Source of the DNA: K23-9 sp049680365
Lineage (GTDB): Bacteria > Planctomycetota > Planctomycetia > Pirellulales > Pirellulaceae
Direction of reading: 5' to 3'
Length of the DNA stretch: 8,029 bases
Assembly: GCA_049680365.1 (NCBI GenBank)
Contig: JBAUHQ010000455.1
Location: 1-8,029 of the forward strand
Part shown: positions 1-7,352 of the stretch, piece by piece
Layout: each line of letters begins with the position of its first letter
Position numbering within the stretch: position 1 is the stretch's first letter
Made by a program: the position numbers and the translations under genes
The notes under the pieces: model-generated
Databases searched by the model: none
Told to the model about the DNA's origin: nothing
The model's input: the letters and a program-made list of their open reading frames with translations, nothing else

Positions 1-3000
1 TTGGAATCCGCAATGATCGACACAATCGCATCGGCTGCGGCAGGGGCACGGACACGCCAAACAATATCACGTCCAGCAGCGGTCTCCCAATTGCCGCCTG
101 CCTGTTTCCAAGCGTCAAAACACTCGACCGGTCGCACGTCGCTACCGATTCCCAGAGCTTCCAAATACCAACGGTCTTTGCCGTCGTGCCACTGTGCTAA
201 TTTCGCCCAAACCGCCGGCATGGTCGGCGATTCGTCGTATCGCAATGCCACAGCCAGTTCGCGTCGCACCGCCGGCGAGTCGTCCGATGCCAATGAAGCC
301 AACGCGACAGACGGAACCAAGCCAAGTTGCTTGGCCAATCGAATCCCCGTGATACGGATGTCGGCATCTGCATCAGTGATCGCGGTTTGAACGTAGTGCG
401 GTCCACGGTCGTCGATTTTGCCAAGCAACCAAAGCGCACGAGCGCGAAGGCGCGGCTCAGGATCGTTCCACAGTTTCAGCAATTCGTTCTCTGCGGCCGC
501 GCCCATTTCATGCAGTGCGGTCCAAGCTTTGTAACGGACAGCCAAGCTTGGGTTACGCATAGCAGCGACGGCACCCGCAGCGGTCGAGTAATCGAACTTC
601 GGAACGGTGTACGTTGAACCTGGAGGTGCGATTCGAAACAAGCGGCCGCGATCGCTGTCGCCTTGTTTGTGCCCACCGACGCCTGGATCGTACCAATCGC
701 TGACAAACAGCGAACCATCGGGCGCGACGACAACATCCGCAGGTCGAAACCACTTGTCGCTGGTCCCCGTCATCAGCGGATCGATCGTGGCTTGATAGCC
801 CGCACCGTCTGGCTTGGCCGGATAAGCACGAACGATATTCGGTCCTGGATCACAGTGAATGATCTGGTTGTGAAAACGCATTGGCAGCAAGTCGCCCTCG
901 TAAAAACAAATACCACTTGGCGAACCAGCGCCCGTTTGCAGCATGTTTGGCACGACGCCTGGGTCGTTCAAGTGCCAGTGCTGTAGCGGAATTTCGTCTT
1001 CCATCGTGATTCGTGAATCACGCCAGCCAGCGCCAGTCAGTTCGTCGCGGTAGCCGTAGTTGCCGTGTTCCATCACGAAGTTAATCCGCGTACCGCGATT
1101 GCCATCGTCATCGTTGTCGCTTTGCCAAAGTGTGCCGAACGAATCGACGGTCGTTTCCCAGTTGTTGCGAAAGTTATGTGCCAGGACTTCAAAATTCGAC
1201 CCGTCCATGTCGCAGCGAAACGGCATACCGCCGTACAACGGTTTGCCGTTGTCGACGACCGGACGTCCGTGAATATCGATCACGGTGTCGCCGTTTTCGT
1301 CTTTGACCTGTCCACCGGTATTGCCAAAGTTCCAGTACAGTTTTCCATCGGGGCCAAACAAAAACGAGTGCGCCGAGTGATCGTGCTGTGGTTGCCCCGT
1401 TTCGGTAAACAATGCTTCTTTCTTGTCGGGAATATCGTCACCATCGGTATCGGTAAATCGCCAAACCGTCGGCGTTGCGGTCACGATCACTTGATTGCCC
1501 AACACGCAAATACCCATCGCAGTGTCGACATCGCTGCCTTGGTAGTACGTTTTGACTTTGTCCATCACCCCATCGCCGGTCGTGTCTTCCAAGATCAAAA
1601 TCCGGTCGCCTTCGGGACGTGATCCTGCGTTGCCGCGATAGTTCATTACGTCGCAAACCCACACCCGACCTCGATCGTCGACGTCCAAGTTAGTCAGGCT
1701 TTTTAAGTGTGGTTCGCTGGCCGAAAGCGTCGCAACGAGTCCCTCGGCGACTTCGATACCGGCCAAAGCATTTTCGGGTTTGCGTTGGTCGCCATCGGGT
1801 GTGTTGTCCGGTGCGTGGCCGATTTGTTCGGGTGCGGCCCCCGCGTACACTGCAAATTGCACACTGGTTGCTTCGCCATTGTTTTGGCTCGTTCCGCCAG
1901 TATCCAACGCTCCCGTGACGGTTAATCGTGTGTAGCCATCGGGAATTCTAAAATGCAACGTGCTTTTAGCGTGAACGCCGATGGCACGTTTCCCGATGCT
2001 TTGTCCATCGACTGACCAATCACTACCTTGGCAGTTTTTGTCTTTATTGACGTTGCCCCAGCCTGTAGATGCCGAAACCCAGCCAAGATCAATCAGCGAT
2101 TGCTTGCCATTGGGACCATGTATTTTCGGATCAACCCAATCCGCCCAGTCGCAAGAATACCCGTCGCCGCCATCGTCAACGACCAAGAAGAGGTCTTTGA
2201 CACCCTTGATCGACGTGTCGATTTCGACGCGATGCCGTTTTGTCTGTGCCGTCACGATGGGCGAAACATAAAGCGGCTTGGACTGCGATGTGGTACCGGC
2301 AGGAACTTTAGCCGAATCGCCCATCGGCACACCAAATTTCTCGGCCGTTTCCTTGACGTCAAAATTAGGTTTCGGCTCGTAGTCTTGGTTTTCCAGCAAA
2401 CGTTCCATGTCGACGTCTTCGCCCACGAGCGAAGTACCTGTCGGTTCGATCTCGTCGCCTGCGGTCCAGCGAATCGCGTTGGACACCAGTCGCAGCATGT
2501 CATCGTTGGCCCAGTTCCAGTGGAAGTGCCCACCGGTGAACCCAAACGATCGGCCGCCATCGGGTCGATCGAAGGCCCAGGCGACGACTTGCTGCTCACC
2601 CTTTTCGACGCTCTTGCGGACATCCGGATTGCCGCTGTGAGTACCGTCGCCTCGCTGCATCGTTGCCAATGGCGCGGGCGCGGCCAAGATTGGCGTGACC
2701 TTGCCAGCCTCGCTAAACCGCATGTGAAAATACCATTCATCGTTGGTCTTGAACGGTTTGACGCCCCGAGTGATTGGGTGCTGCGGCAAAGAAACAAAGT
2801 CAGCATCCCAGTGCGGATTTACACTCCAATGGATCTCGAAGTGTCCGCCCAACATTTCCACCCAGTCGTCCCCCGGTTCGCCGGGCACCATTTCGACGGC
2901 GTAGTGAATGCAAACCAACCCACAACCCTCTGCCAAACGCTTTTTTAGTTCGTCGCGATGATCCATCGCGGTGTGACGTTTTCCGCCGTCGCAGTAGATG

Positions 3001-3254
3001 ACGATCGTGTCGGCGGAATCAACCAGTGCAGAATCGGTCGGCCAGCCTTTGATGACGGTCACATCGACGTCGTCGGTGCTCGACTCGATCGCTTCTTCCA
3101 GTATTTTCAAGCCAGCATAGTGCTCGTGGGCTCCGTAGTTGTGCGAGCGAGCGCCGGCGATCATCAAAACGTTTTTCTTCGCCCAGACTTCATCAGCCCC
3201 GGCAAAGAACATCGAAAACGCGGCAACAAAAAGGAAACAGCAGCGGCAAAGCAT
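1..3254 (-). CDS. Secreted ThuA / NPCBM / PVC-type membrane-bound dehydrogenase / HEAT protein, 3' end outside window
   Basis: An uninterrupted minus-strand frame of 1084 codons starts at ATG 3254-3252 and is still open at the window edge. Residues 1 to about 25 form a signal peptide (basic start, hydrophobic core, small residues), so the protein is exported. Residues about 28-266 resemble ThuA-like domains (YCDGGKRH, GGHFHWNW). Residues about 315-475 match the NPCBM putative carbohydrate-binding module (VVDDGGDG, ADWVDPKI, ALDTGGTS). Residues about 490-876 match the Pirellula/Verrucomicrobium membrane-bound dehydrogenase domain, a probable beta-propeller (GRVWVCDVMNYRG, FGPDGKLYWNFGN, APDGSLFVSDWYDPG), with two DxDGDxxxD-like loops near residues 555 and 605 that may bind calcium. 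Residues about 890-1005 look like HEAT repeats. Family members usually end in a CxxCH haem-binding domain, which would lie outside the window. By inference it oxidises or degrades carbohydrate outside the cytoplasm; the substrate is unknown. A weak AGG lies about 9 nt before the start. Family assignment is strong, function tentative. Confidence 0.93.
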   Translation of the reverse strand, partial: MLCRCCFLFVAAFSMFFAGADEVWAKKNVLMIAGARSHNYGAHEHYAGLKILEEAIESSTDDVDVTVIKGWPTDSALVDSADTIVIYCDGGKRHTAMDHRDELKKRLAEGCGLVCIHYAVEMVPGEPGDDWVEMLGGHFEIHWSVNPHWDADFVSLPQHPITRGVKPFKTNDEWYFHMRFSEAGKVTPILAAPAPLATMQRGDGTHSGNPDVRKSVEKGEQQVVAWAFDRPDGGRSFGFTGGHFHWNWANDDMLRLVSNAIRWTAGDEIEPTGTSLVGEDVDMERLLENQDYEPKPNFDVKETAEKFGVPMGDSAKVPAGTTSQSKPLYVSPIVTAQTKRHRVEIDTSIKGVKDLFLVVDDGGDGYSCDWADWVDPKIHGPNGKQSLIDLGWVSASTGWGNVNKDKNCQGSDWSVDGQSIGKRAIGVHAKSTLHFRIPDGYTRLTVTGALDTGGTSQNNGEATSVQFAVYAGAAPEQIGHAPDNTPDGDQRKPENALAGIEVAEGLVATLSASEPHLKSLTNLDVDDRGRVWVCDVMNYRGNAGSRPEGDRILILEDTTGDGVMDKVKTYYQGSDVDTAMGICVLGNQVIVTATPTVWRFTDTDGDDIPDKKEALFTETGQPQHDHSAHSFLFGPDGKLYWNFGNTGGQVKDENGDTVIDIHGRPVVDNGKPLYGGMPFRCDMDGSNFEVLAHNFRNNWETTVDSFGTLWQSDNDDDGNRGTRINFVMEHGNYGYRDELTGAGWRDSRITMEDEIPLQHWHLNDPGVVPNMLQTGAGSPSGICFYEGDLLPMRFHNQIIHCDPGPNIVRAYPAKPDGAGYQATIDPLMTGTSDKWFRPADVVVAPDGSLFVSDWYDPGVGGHKQGDSDRGRLFRIAPPGSTYTVPKFDYSTAAGAVAAMRNPSLAVRYKAWTALHEMGAAAENELLKLWNDPEPRLRARALWLLGKIDDRGPHYVQTAITDADADIRITGIRLAKQLGLVPSVALASLASDDSPAVRRELAVALRYDESPTMPAVWAKLAQWHDGKDRWYLEALGIGSDVRPVECFDAWKQAGGNWETAAGRDIVWRVRAPAAADAIVSIIADS

Positions 3255-3458
3255 AGGGCTACCTGTCGAATAGGAAATCGGTGGGGACGCGAAGGGCGGG
3301 ACGAAGCAGCATAGTTTAACAAGAATCAGCAGTGGCAATTTGACTTTTGGCTCATTCCAGGTGACTCCCAGACCATCCGGCCCTGGGTCACGCGGGGCGA
3401 TTCGGCTAAGTTAGGCGGTCCGTGATTGCATCCATTTTCCTCGTTGAACTGACGTCCC
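3255..3458. other. Divergent intergenic spacer between the secreted-protein gene and leuB
   Basis: These 204 bases hold the start regions of two divergent genes. I see no convincing -35/-10 pair and no leucine-rich leader peptide or T-box in front of leuB. An imperfect hairpin (GTGAC..CCAG at 3361-3371 against CTGGGTCAC at 3383-3391) and a 17-codon minus-strand frame (3259-3312) just before the secreted-protein start are the only structures noted. Confidence 0.5.
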
Positions 3459-4541
3459 TTGAAAGCTTCCATCGTTCTCCTTCCCGGCGACGGGATCGGC
3501 CCCGAAATCGTCCAACAAGCTCGTTTGGTTTTGGACAGCATCGCCAGTCTGTTTGGCCACGAATTCGCGTTCACGTCACACCTGATCGGCGGCATCGCGA
3601 TCGACGAAACGGGCGACCCGCTGCCGCAACCAACGATTGACGCCTGCAAAGCTGCCGATGCCATTTTGCTCGGTGCGGTCGGCGGACCCAAGTGGGATGA
3701 CCCATCGGCCAAGACACGCCCCGAAGCGGGCTTGTTGAAAATCCGCAAAGAGCTGGGCCTGTTTGCCAACTTGCGACCGATCCGATTGTTCGACGAACTG
3801 GTCGACGCCTCACCGCTAAAACGCGAGATCATCGAAGGCACGGACATTCTGTTTTTGCGTGAACTGACCGGCGGCGTTTACTTTGGCCAGTCCGGTCGCA
3901 GCGGATCGGGCAAAGAAGAATCCGCCTACCAGCAGATGGTTTACAGCGTCTACGAAGTTGAACGAATCGTGCGACTGGCAGCCAAGGCGGCTCAAGGACG
4001 CGACAATCGTTTGACGAGTGTCGACAAAGCCAACGTATTGGAACCCAGCCGACTGTGGCGTCAAACGGCCGCCCGCGTGATGGCCGAAGAATTTCCCGAC
4101 GTGAAATACGACGTCGTCTTGGTCGACGCGATGGCCATGCACCTGATCAACCGCCCCAAAGATTTCGATGTCGTTGTGACCGGCAATTTGTTCGGCGATA
4201 TTTTGACCGACGAAGCATCAATGTTGCCCGGTTCACTGGGCATGCTGCCAAGCGCATCGATGGGCGACAGTGGGCCGGGCTTGTTTGAACCGATTCACGG
4301 ATCAGCACCTGACATCGCTGGCAAAGGCATCGCCAATCCATTGGCGACGATTTTAGCCGCTGCGATGTTGCTGCGTCATTCACTGGACTTAAACGCGGAA
4401 GCGGAAACGATCGAAGCCGCCGTGCAACAAGTGCTCGCCGACGGATTACGAACAGCCGATATCGCCCGTGGCGGCGAAACGACCGGGACTGAAGCGATGG
4501 GTGCAGCCGTGGTAGAACGATTGGCTGCCGCGAAGGTTTAG
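3459..4541 (+). CDS. leuB: 3-isopropylmalate dehydrogenase
   Basis: The 360-residue product is cytoplasmic and catalyses NAD-dependent oxidative decarboxylation of 3-isopropylmalate, the third step of leucine synthesis. The length is normal for the family. The N-terminus carries LLPGDGIGPEIV (7-18). Substrate-binding arginines are present at R96, R106 and R134 (RELTGGVYFG, 134-143), with Y141, K190 in SVDKANVLE, and metal-binding D223, D247 and D251 (NLFGDILTDEASM). The NAD-binding HGSAPDIAGKGIANP segment is at 280-294. Every catalytic residue I would expect is in place. The start is TTG at 3459: an in-frame TGA at 3450-3452 blocks any earlier start, and the MKASIVLLPGDGIGPE beginning fits family N-termini. 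No clear Shine-Dalgarno sequence precedes it. The gene is divergent from the secreted-protein gene, and no other leucine gene is in the window. Isocitrate or tartrate dehydrogenases are relatives, but the KIRKELGLFANLRP loop is typical of LeuB. Confidence 0.97.
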   Translation: MKASIVLLPGDGIGPEIVQQARLVLDSIASLFGHEFAFTSHLIGGIAIDETGDPLPQPTIDACKAADAILLGAVGGPKWDDPSAKTRPEAGLLKIRKELGLFANLRPIRLFDELVDASPLKREIIEGTDILFLRELTGGVYFGQSGRSGSGKEESAYQQMVYSVYEVERIVRLAAKAAQGRDNRLTSVDKANVLEPSRLWRQTAARVMAEEFPDVKYDVVLVDAMAMHLINRPKDFDVVVTGNLFGDILTDEASMLPGSLGMLPSASMGDSGPGLFEPIHGSAPDIAGKGIANPLATILAAAMLLRHSLDLNAEAETIEAAVQQVLADGLRTADIARGGETTGTEAMGAAVVERLAAAKV

Positions 4542-4547
4542 AATATG

Positions 4548-4617
4548 TGAGCCGCTGGCGTTAGCCACGGGCCTTTACCGAATGTTGCCGAGGCCCGTGG
4601 CTAGCGCCAGCGGCTCA
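4548..4617. repeat. Long inverted repeat (REP-like hairpin) downstream of leuB
   Basis: The left arm is 4548-4574 and the right arm 4591-4617, 27 bp each, with a 16-base spacer. The arms match at 26 of 27 positions; the one difference (T at 4561 against G at 4604) would be a G-U pair in RNA, so the transcript could form an unbroken stem. It begins 6 bases after the leuB stop. The arm core is GCTGGCGYTAGCCACGGGCC. No U-run follows, so it is not a standard intrinsic terminator, although it could stall polymerase, protect the leuB mRNA 3' end or insulate the next gene. From memory, similar arms recur between genes in Rhodopirellula-type genomes; I could not check this. Confidence 0.85.
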
Positions 4618-4632
4618 ATTCATTGCCCCAAA

Positions 4633-5706
4633 ATGTCGCTGCAACCTATGCCCACGCCAACATCATCGACAGCCGAACTGCCGCTCATGTTGGTCACCAA
4701 CACCGAGTGGCTTAGCGCGAACACCTATGTGCTGCTGGCCGTCATTTTAGCCACGCTGGGAATCGCGTCGATCGTGGGCTTTCTGCTTTCACGGCGCGAA
4801 AACTTGGGCGTCGAATCGCCGTTGCTGCGTCGGTTCAATCACAAGCTTCGCGTGTGGTGGATGATGGCCGCTATCTTGGTCATCGGCTTTTTGATGCACC
4901 GCATCGGTGTCGTCGTGCTCTTTGGACTGGTTTCATTTTGGGCACTGCGTGAATTCATCACGATGACGCCCACCCGGCGCGGCGATCATCGCACGCTGTT
5001 CTGGGTGTTCTTTATTTTCACGCCCCTGCAATACATCTTCATCGGCATGGGTAGTCATCCGCCCACATGGCTGGGCAAGCTCAGCACGATCGACTACTAC
5101 GGCCTGTACAGCATCATGATCCCGGTTTACGCCAGCCTGTTCATACCGGCACGAGCGGCAATCGCAGGTGACTACAAACGATTCTTGGAACGCAGTGCCA
5201 AGATTCAATTCGGTTTGCTGATCTGCGTTTACTCACTCAGCTACGCCCCAGCGCTCTTGGATTTGCAATACACAACGACCGGGTCTGCCAAGCCTTGGGC
5301 GGGCAGTAACGTCAGCGTGCTGGTGTTCTTCGTGTTGATCGCGCAGCTTGCCACTGTGATGGAACGAGCTTGGGGCCGATTGGCGGGCCGACACGTGATC
5401 GCCGAAAAGATCAATGCCTCGCGAACCTGGGAAGGTTTCCTGGGGTCAATGGTGACCACGGGATTGATTGCCGCAGCTTTGTTCTGGGCCACGCCGTTTC
5501 ACCCTTGGGAAGCGGGCATCCTAGGTGCTGTCGTGACCGTGATGGCTTGTGCAGGCACGATGACGATGAGCGCCATCAAACGCGACCGTGGTGTCACCGA
5601 CACAGGAACACTGGTCCAAGGCCACGCGGGCGTGTTGGACCAAATCGACAACGTCTGTTTCGCCGCCCCGGTCTTCTACCACGTCTCCAAATTCTTCTTT
5701 ACCTAA
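4633..5706 (+). CDS. Phosphatidate cytidylyltransferase family membrane protein (CdsA/YnbB-like), divergent motifs
   Basis: From ATG 4633 the product is 357 residues with about eight hydrophobic segments (near 31-53, 76-109, 122-138, 156-174, 191-210, 226-243, 272-287 and 294-312), so it is an integral inner-membrane protein. The C-terminal half matches the CTP-transferase family that makes CDP-diacylglycerol from phosphatidate and CTP: GRLAGRHVIAEKI (248-260), RTWEGFLGS (264-272) and SAIKRDRG...GHAG..DQID (313-339), followed by CFAAPVFYH as in the YnbB branch. Several usually conserved residues differ: T322 where K is expected, A332 for G, Q337 for R, and LAT (239-241) where relatives have an SD or ND pair. 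It may therefore have changed or lost catalysis. An upstream in-frame ATG at 4582 lies in the loop of the 4548-4617 hairpin, and its extension would be encoded by the repeat arm, so I prefer 4633; 4648 and 4687 are also possible. The gene follows leuB on the same strand, 91 bases after its stop. Confidence 0.85.
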   Translation: MSLQPMPTPTSSTAELPLMLVTNTEWLSANTYVLLAVILATLGIASIVGFLLSRRENLGVESPLLRRFNHKLRVWWMMAAILVIGFLMHRIGVVVLFGLVSFWALREFITMTPTRRGDHRTLFWVFFIFTPLQYIFIGMGSHPPTWLGKLSTIDYYGLYSIMIPVYASLFIPARAAIAGDYKRFLERSAKIQFGLLICVYSLSYAPALLDLQYTTTGSAKPWAGSNVSVLVFFVLIAQLATVMERAWGRLAGRHVIAEKINASRTWEGFLGSMVTTGLIAAALFWATPFHPWEAGILGAVVTVMACAGTMTMSAIKRDRGVTDTGTLVQGHAGVLDQIDNVCFAAPVFYHVSKFFFT

Positions 5707-5735
5707 TGCAATTTGGAACAAAGACGTAGGGCCGG

Positions 5736-6338
5736 TTATCCTTCATCAAACAAAGTACCAATCCGCAGGGTGGCTTCGGGGAGGCAAACGGGCGAGATGG
5801 ATTCGTCAACTCCGTGCGTTGTGATCGTGCGAAACGCCTCACCGTCCGGATCACGATGGACGCGGATCTGACGGCGAGGCACATTGATTTGCCAATACTC
5901 AGGCACGCCAGCTTGCGCGTAAACATCGCACTTTTCTCCCGTGTCATAAGCCACGCTGCTGACACTTGCTTCGACCACCAGCAAAATATCCTCTGGCCCA
6001 GGATGTCGCTGCGCATACGACTGACGTTTGACCCAAGCAACATCAGGTTCGGGCGTGCTGCTGGAACTGGGCAACACAAGCGGCTTTTCGATCCGGATGC
6101 GAAACGCCTGCTGAACCTGCTGGTAGCTCCACTCGGAAAAAATATCGATTGGGTCGGCATGCTGGGGGCCTTGCGGATTCACCTGAACAATTCGTCCGTT
6201 GATAAGTTCAATTTTGCCCTTCGCATTCTCAAAGTGCCCATGCGCGACTAAGTCCGCATACTGCTCAACGGTCACTGGCAAAGTCACTGGGACATCACTC
6301 AGCGAACCGTCCGAATGAGTCGTCTCGACATTGCTCAT
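5736..6338 (-). CDS. Uma2 family (DUF820) putative restriction-endonuclease-like protein
   Basis: The 200-residue product has the Uma2 pattern of the PD-(D/E)XK nuclease fold. KIELINGRI (42-50) carries E44, HADP follows at 60-63, and TPEPDVAWV (95-103) carries D99. DILLVVEAS (117-125) carries E123, EKCDVYAQAGVPEYW (135-149) carries K136, and a basic strand RRQIRVHRD follows. The length is normal and the expected acidic residues and lysine are present, so the protein looks intact. The biochemical role of this family is poorly known; it is abundant in cyanobacteria and planctomycetes, often as many scattered single copies. The ATG at 6338-6336 gives a short variable N-terminus before the conserved VTVEQYADL region. 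The gene converges on the CdsA-like gene (29 bases between stops) and is divergent from tatD. There is no partner methylase or toxin-antitoxin gene beside it. The family call is firm; any DNA target is unknown. Confidence 0.92.
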   Translation of the reverse strand: MSNVETTHSDGSLSDVPVTLPVTVEQYADLVAHGHFENAKGKIELINGRIVQVNPQGPQHADPIDIFSEWSYQQVQQAFRIRIEKPLVLPSSSSTPEPDVAWVKRQSYAQRHPGPEDILLVVEASVSSVAYDTGEKCDVYAQAGVPEYWQINVPRRQIRVHRDPDGEAFRTITTHGVDESISPVCLPEATLRIGTLFDEG

Positions 6339-6572
6339 TGTTGACTCGAATTGAAGACGATTTGTTTAAAAGCACGGAAGGCTCAGGGCCGATTTTACGT
6401 CACGTTGCCGTTGCAACCTAGTCAGAAAACAACGAATTCGCTCTCTGGCCAAGTTCGCTGGACAAGCCATTGGCTATGCTGACACCATTTGCCATCGCTC
6501 CTTCGATTCCTCGCGATGGACCAGCGAAGGCGAATCGACAATATCAAAAACCAATTATCACCCCCGATCCCA
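6339..6572. other. Divergent intergenic spacer between the Uma2 gene and tatD
   Basis: These 234 bases must hold the promoters of both flanking genes. I see no tRNA, conserved riboswitch or strong promoter. A loose plus-strand TTGACT (6341-6346) and TTTAAA (6365-6370) pair with 18-base spacing, and a small GTTGC-CGTT-GCAAC hairpin (6404-6417), are the only patterns, both within chance expectation. The tatD reading frame is open upstream to a TTG at 6489, so part of the spacer could be coding if a longer tatD start were used. Confidence 0.5.
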
Positions 6573-7352
6573 ATGCCGCTCCAACTATTTGACACCCACG
6601 CTCACTTGAATGTAGACGCGTTTGCCGACAACGTTGACGAAGTCGTGCAACGATCCAAGGATGCGGGACTGGTCGGCATCGCCGTGATCGGTATCGACGT
6701 TGCCACCAGTCGTCGTGCGTGTGATTTGGCGGCCAATTACCCCGGCTACCTTTATGCGGTCGTTGGTATTCAACCCAATAGCGCGGCCGAAGCTGCCGCA
6801 GATGACTTTGCGATCATCCAAGAACTGGCTGGCTATCCAGGTGTGCGAGCAATCGGCGAAACAGGCCTGGATTGCTACTGGGACGATACTCCAATGCCGA
6901 TGCAGCAAGACTTCTTTGATCGGCATTTGGAATTGTGTCGGCAAACGTCACTGCCGATGGTAATTCACATGCGTGAAAGTGGCGACTTGATCGCCCAGCA
7001 ATTGAAACGACAGACGACCGTACCGCCTGGGATCATGCATTCGTTCACGGGCGACATGGAACTTGCGAAGACTTGCCTGGGCATGGATCTGCACATCAGC
7101 TTTGCCGGCATGGTGACATTCAAGAAGAGCGATGACCTACGCGCGATCGCCAAGATGGTTCCCGAAGATCGCTTGCTGGTCGAAACGGACTCCCCGTATC
7201 TGAGTCCCGAACCGCTGCGAGGACGTCGGCCTAACGAACCGGCTCGCGTTGAACACACGCTGAGATGCTTGGCTGATGTCCGCGGTGTGTCGGCCGAGCA
7301 CTTGGCGTCGGCGACAACTGAGAACGCGAAGCGTTTGTTTCAGTTGCCGTAA
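6573..7352 (+). CDS. tatD: TatD family metal-dependent hydrolase (DNase/RNase)
   Basis: The 259-residue cytoplasmic protein has the TatD amidohydrolase-type TIM-barrel pattern and the usual length. Metal ligands are visible in order: H9 and H11 in DTHAHLN, E96 in GETGLD, H132 in MVIHMRES, H156 in MHSFTG and D206 in ETDSPYLSPEPLRGRRP. Members act as 3'-5' exonucleases or endonucleases on DNA or RNA and are linked to repair and RNA quality control. The segment that is often GxHPH reads GIQPN here (65-69), which does not affect the ligands above. I chose ATG 6573 because the MPLQLFDTHAHL beginning matches family N-termini; in-frame upstream starts at 6489 (TTG) and 6516 (ATG) would add a 28- or 19-residue tail with no family match. 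No clear ribosome binding site precedes any of these. The exact TatD subfamily (TatD, YcfH or YjjV type) cannot be fixed by eye. Confidence 0.93.
   Translation: MPLQLFDTHAHLNVDAFADNVDEVVQRSKDAGLVGIAVIGIDVATSRRACDLAANYPGYLYAVVGIQPNSAAEAAADDFAIIQELAGYPGVRAIGETGLDCYWDDTPMPMQQDFFDRHLELCRQTSLPMVIHMRESGDLIAQQLKRQTTVPPGIMHSFTGDMELAKTCLGMDLHISFAGMVTFKKSDDLRAIAKMVPEDRLLVETDSPYLSPEPLRGRRPNEPARVEHTLRCLADVRGVSAEHLASATTENAKRLFQLP

Noticed and set aside
1065..1622. A 185-codon plus-strand open frame
   Set aside because: It lies opposite the conserved propeller domain of the large minus-strand gene and has no family-like motif or ribosome binding site.
2252..2806. A 184-codon minus-strand open frame inside the large gene
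   Set aside because: It is in a different frame from the ThuA/NPCBM coding sequence, which continues uninterrupted through this stretch.
2028..2948. A 306-codon plus-strand open frame opposite the secreted-protein gene
   Set aside because: It is antisense to well-supported coding sequence with clear domain motifs. Its own translation has low-complexity, arginine-rich composition and no recognisable motif. Long shadow frames are common in GC-rich DNA.
3326..3847. A 173-codon minus-strand frame over the leuB start
   Set aside because: It is antisense to conserved LeuB motifs, and its serine- and proline-rich translation matches nothing I recognise.
4582..4632. An N-terminal extension of the CdsA-like protein from ATG 4582
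   Set aside because: These 17 codons are encoded by the loop and right arm of the inverted repeat, so they are more likely repeat-derived than protein-coding.
5707..5735. A terminator between the convergent CdsA-like and Uma2 genes
   Set aside because: The 29-base spacer shows no inverted repeat or U-run on either strand.
6341..6370. A sigma70-like promoter (TTGACT, 18 bases, TTTAAA) toward tatD
   Set aside because: It is a weak match, more than 200 bases before the chosen tatD start, and within chance expectation for an AT-richer spacer.
6404..6417. A small hairpin GTTGC-CGTT-GCAAC between the Uma2 gene and tatD
   Set aside because: Five-bp arms without repeats or a U-run occur often by chance.
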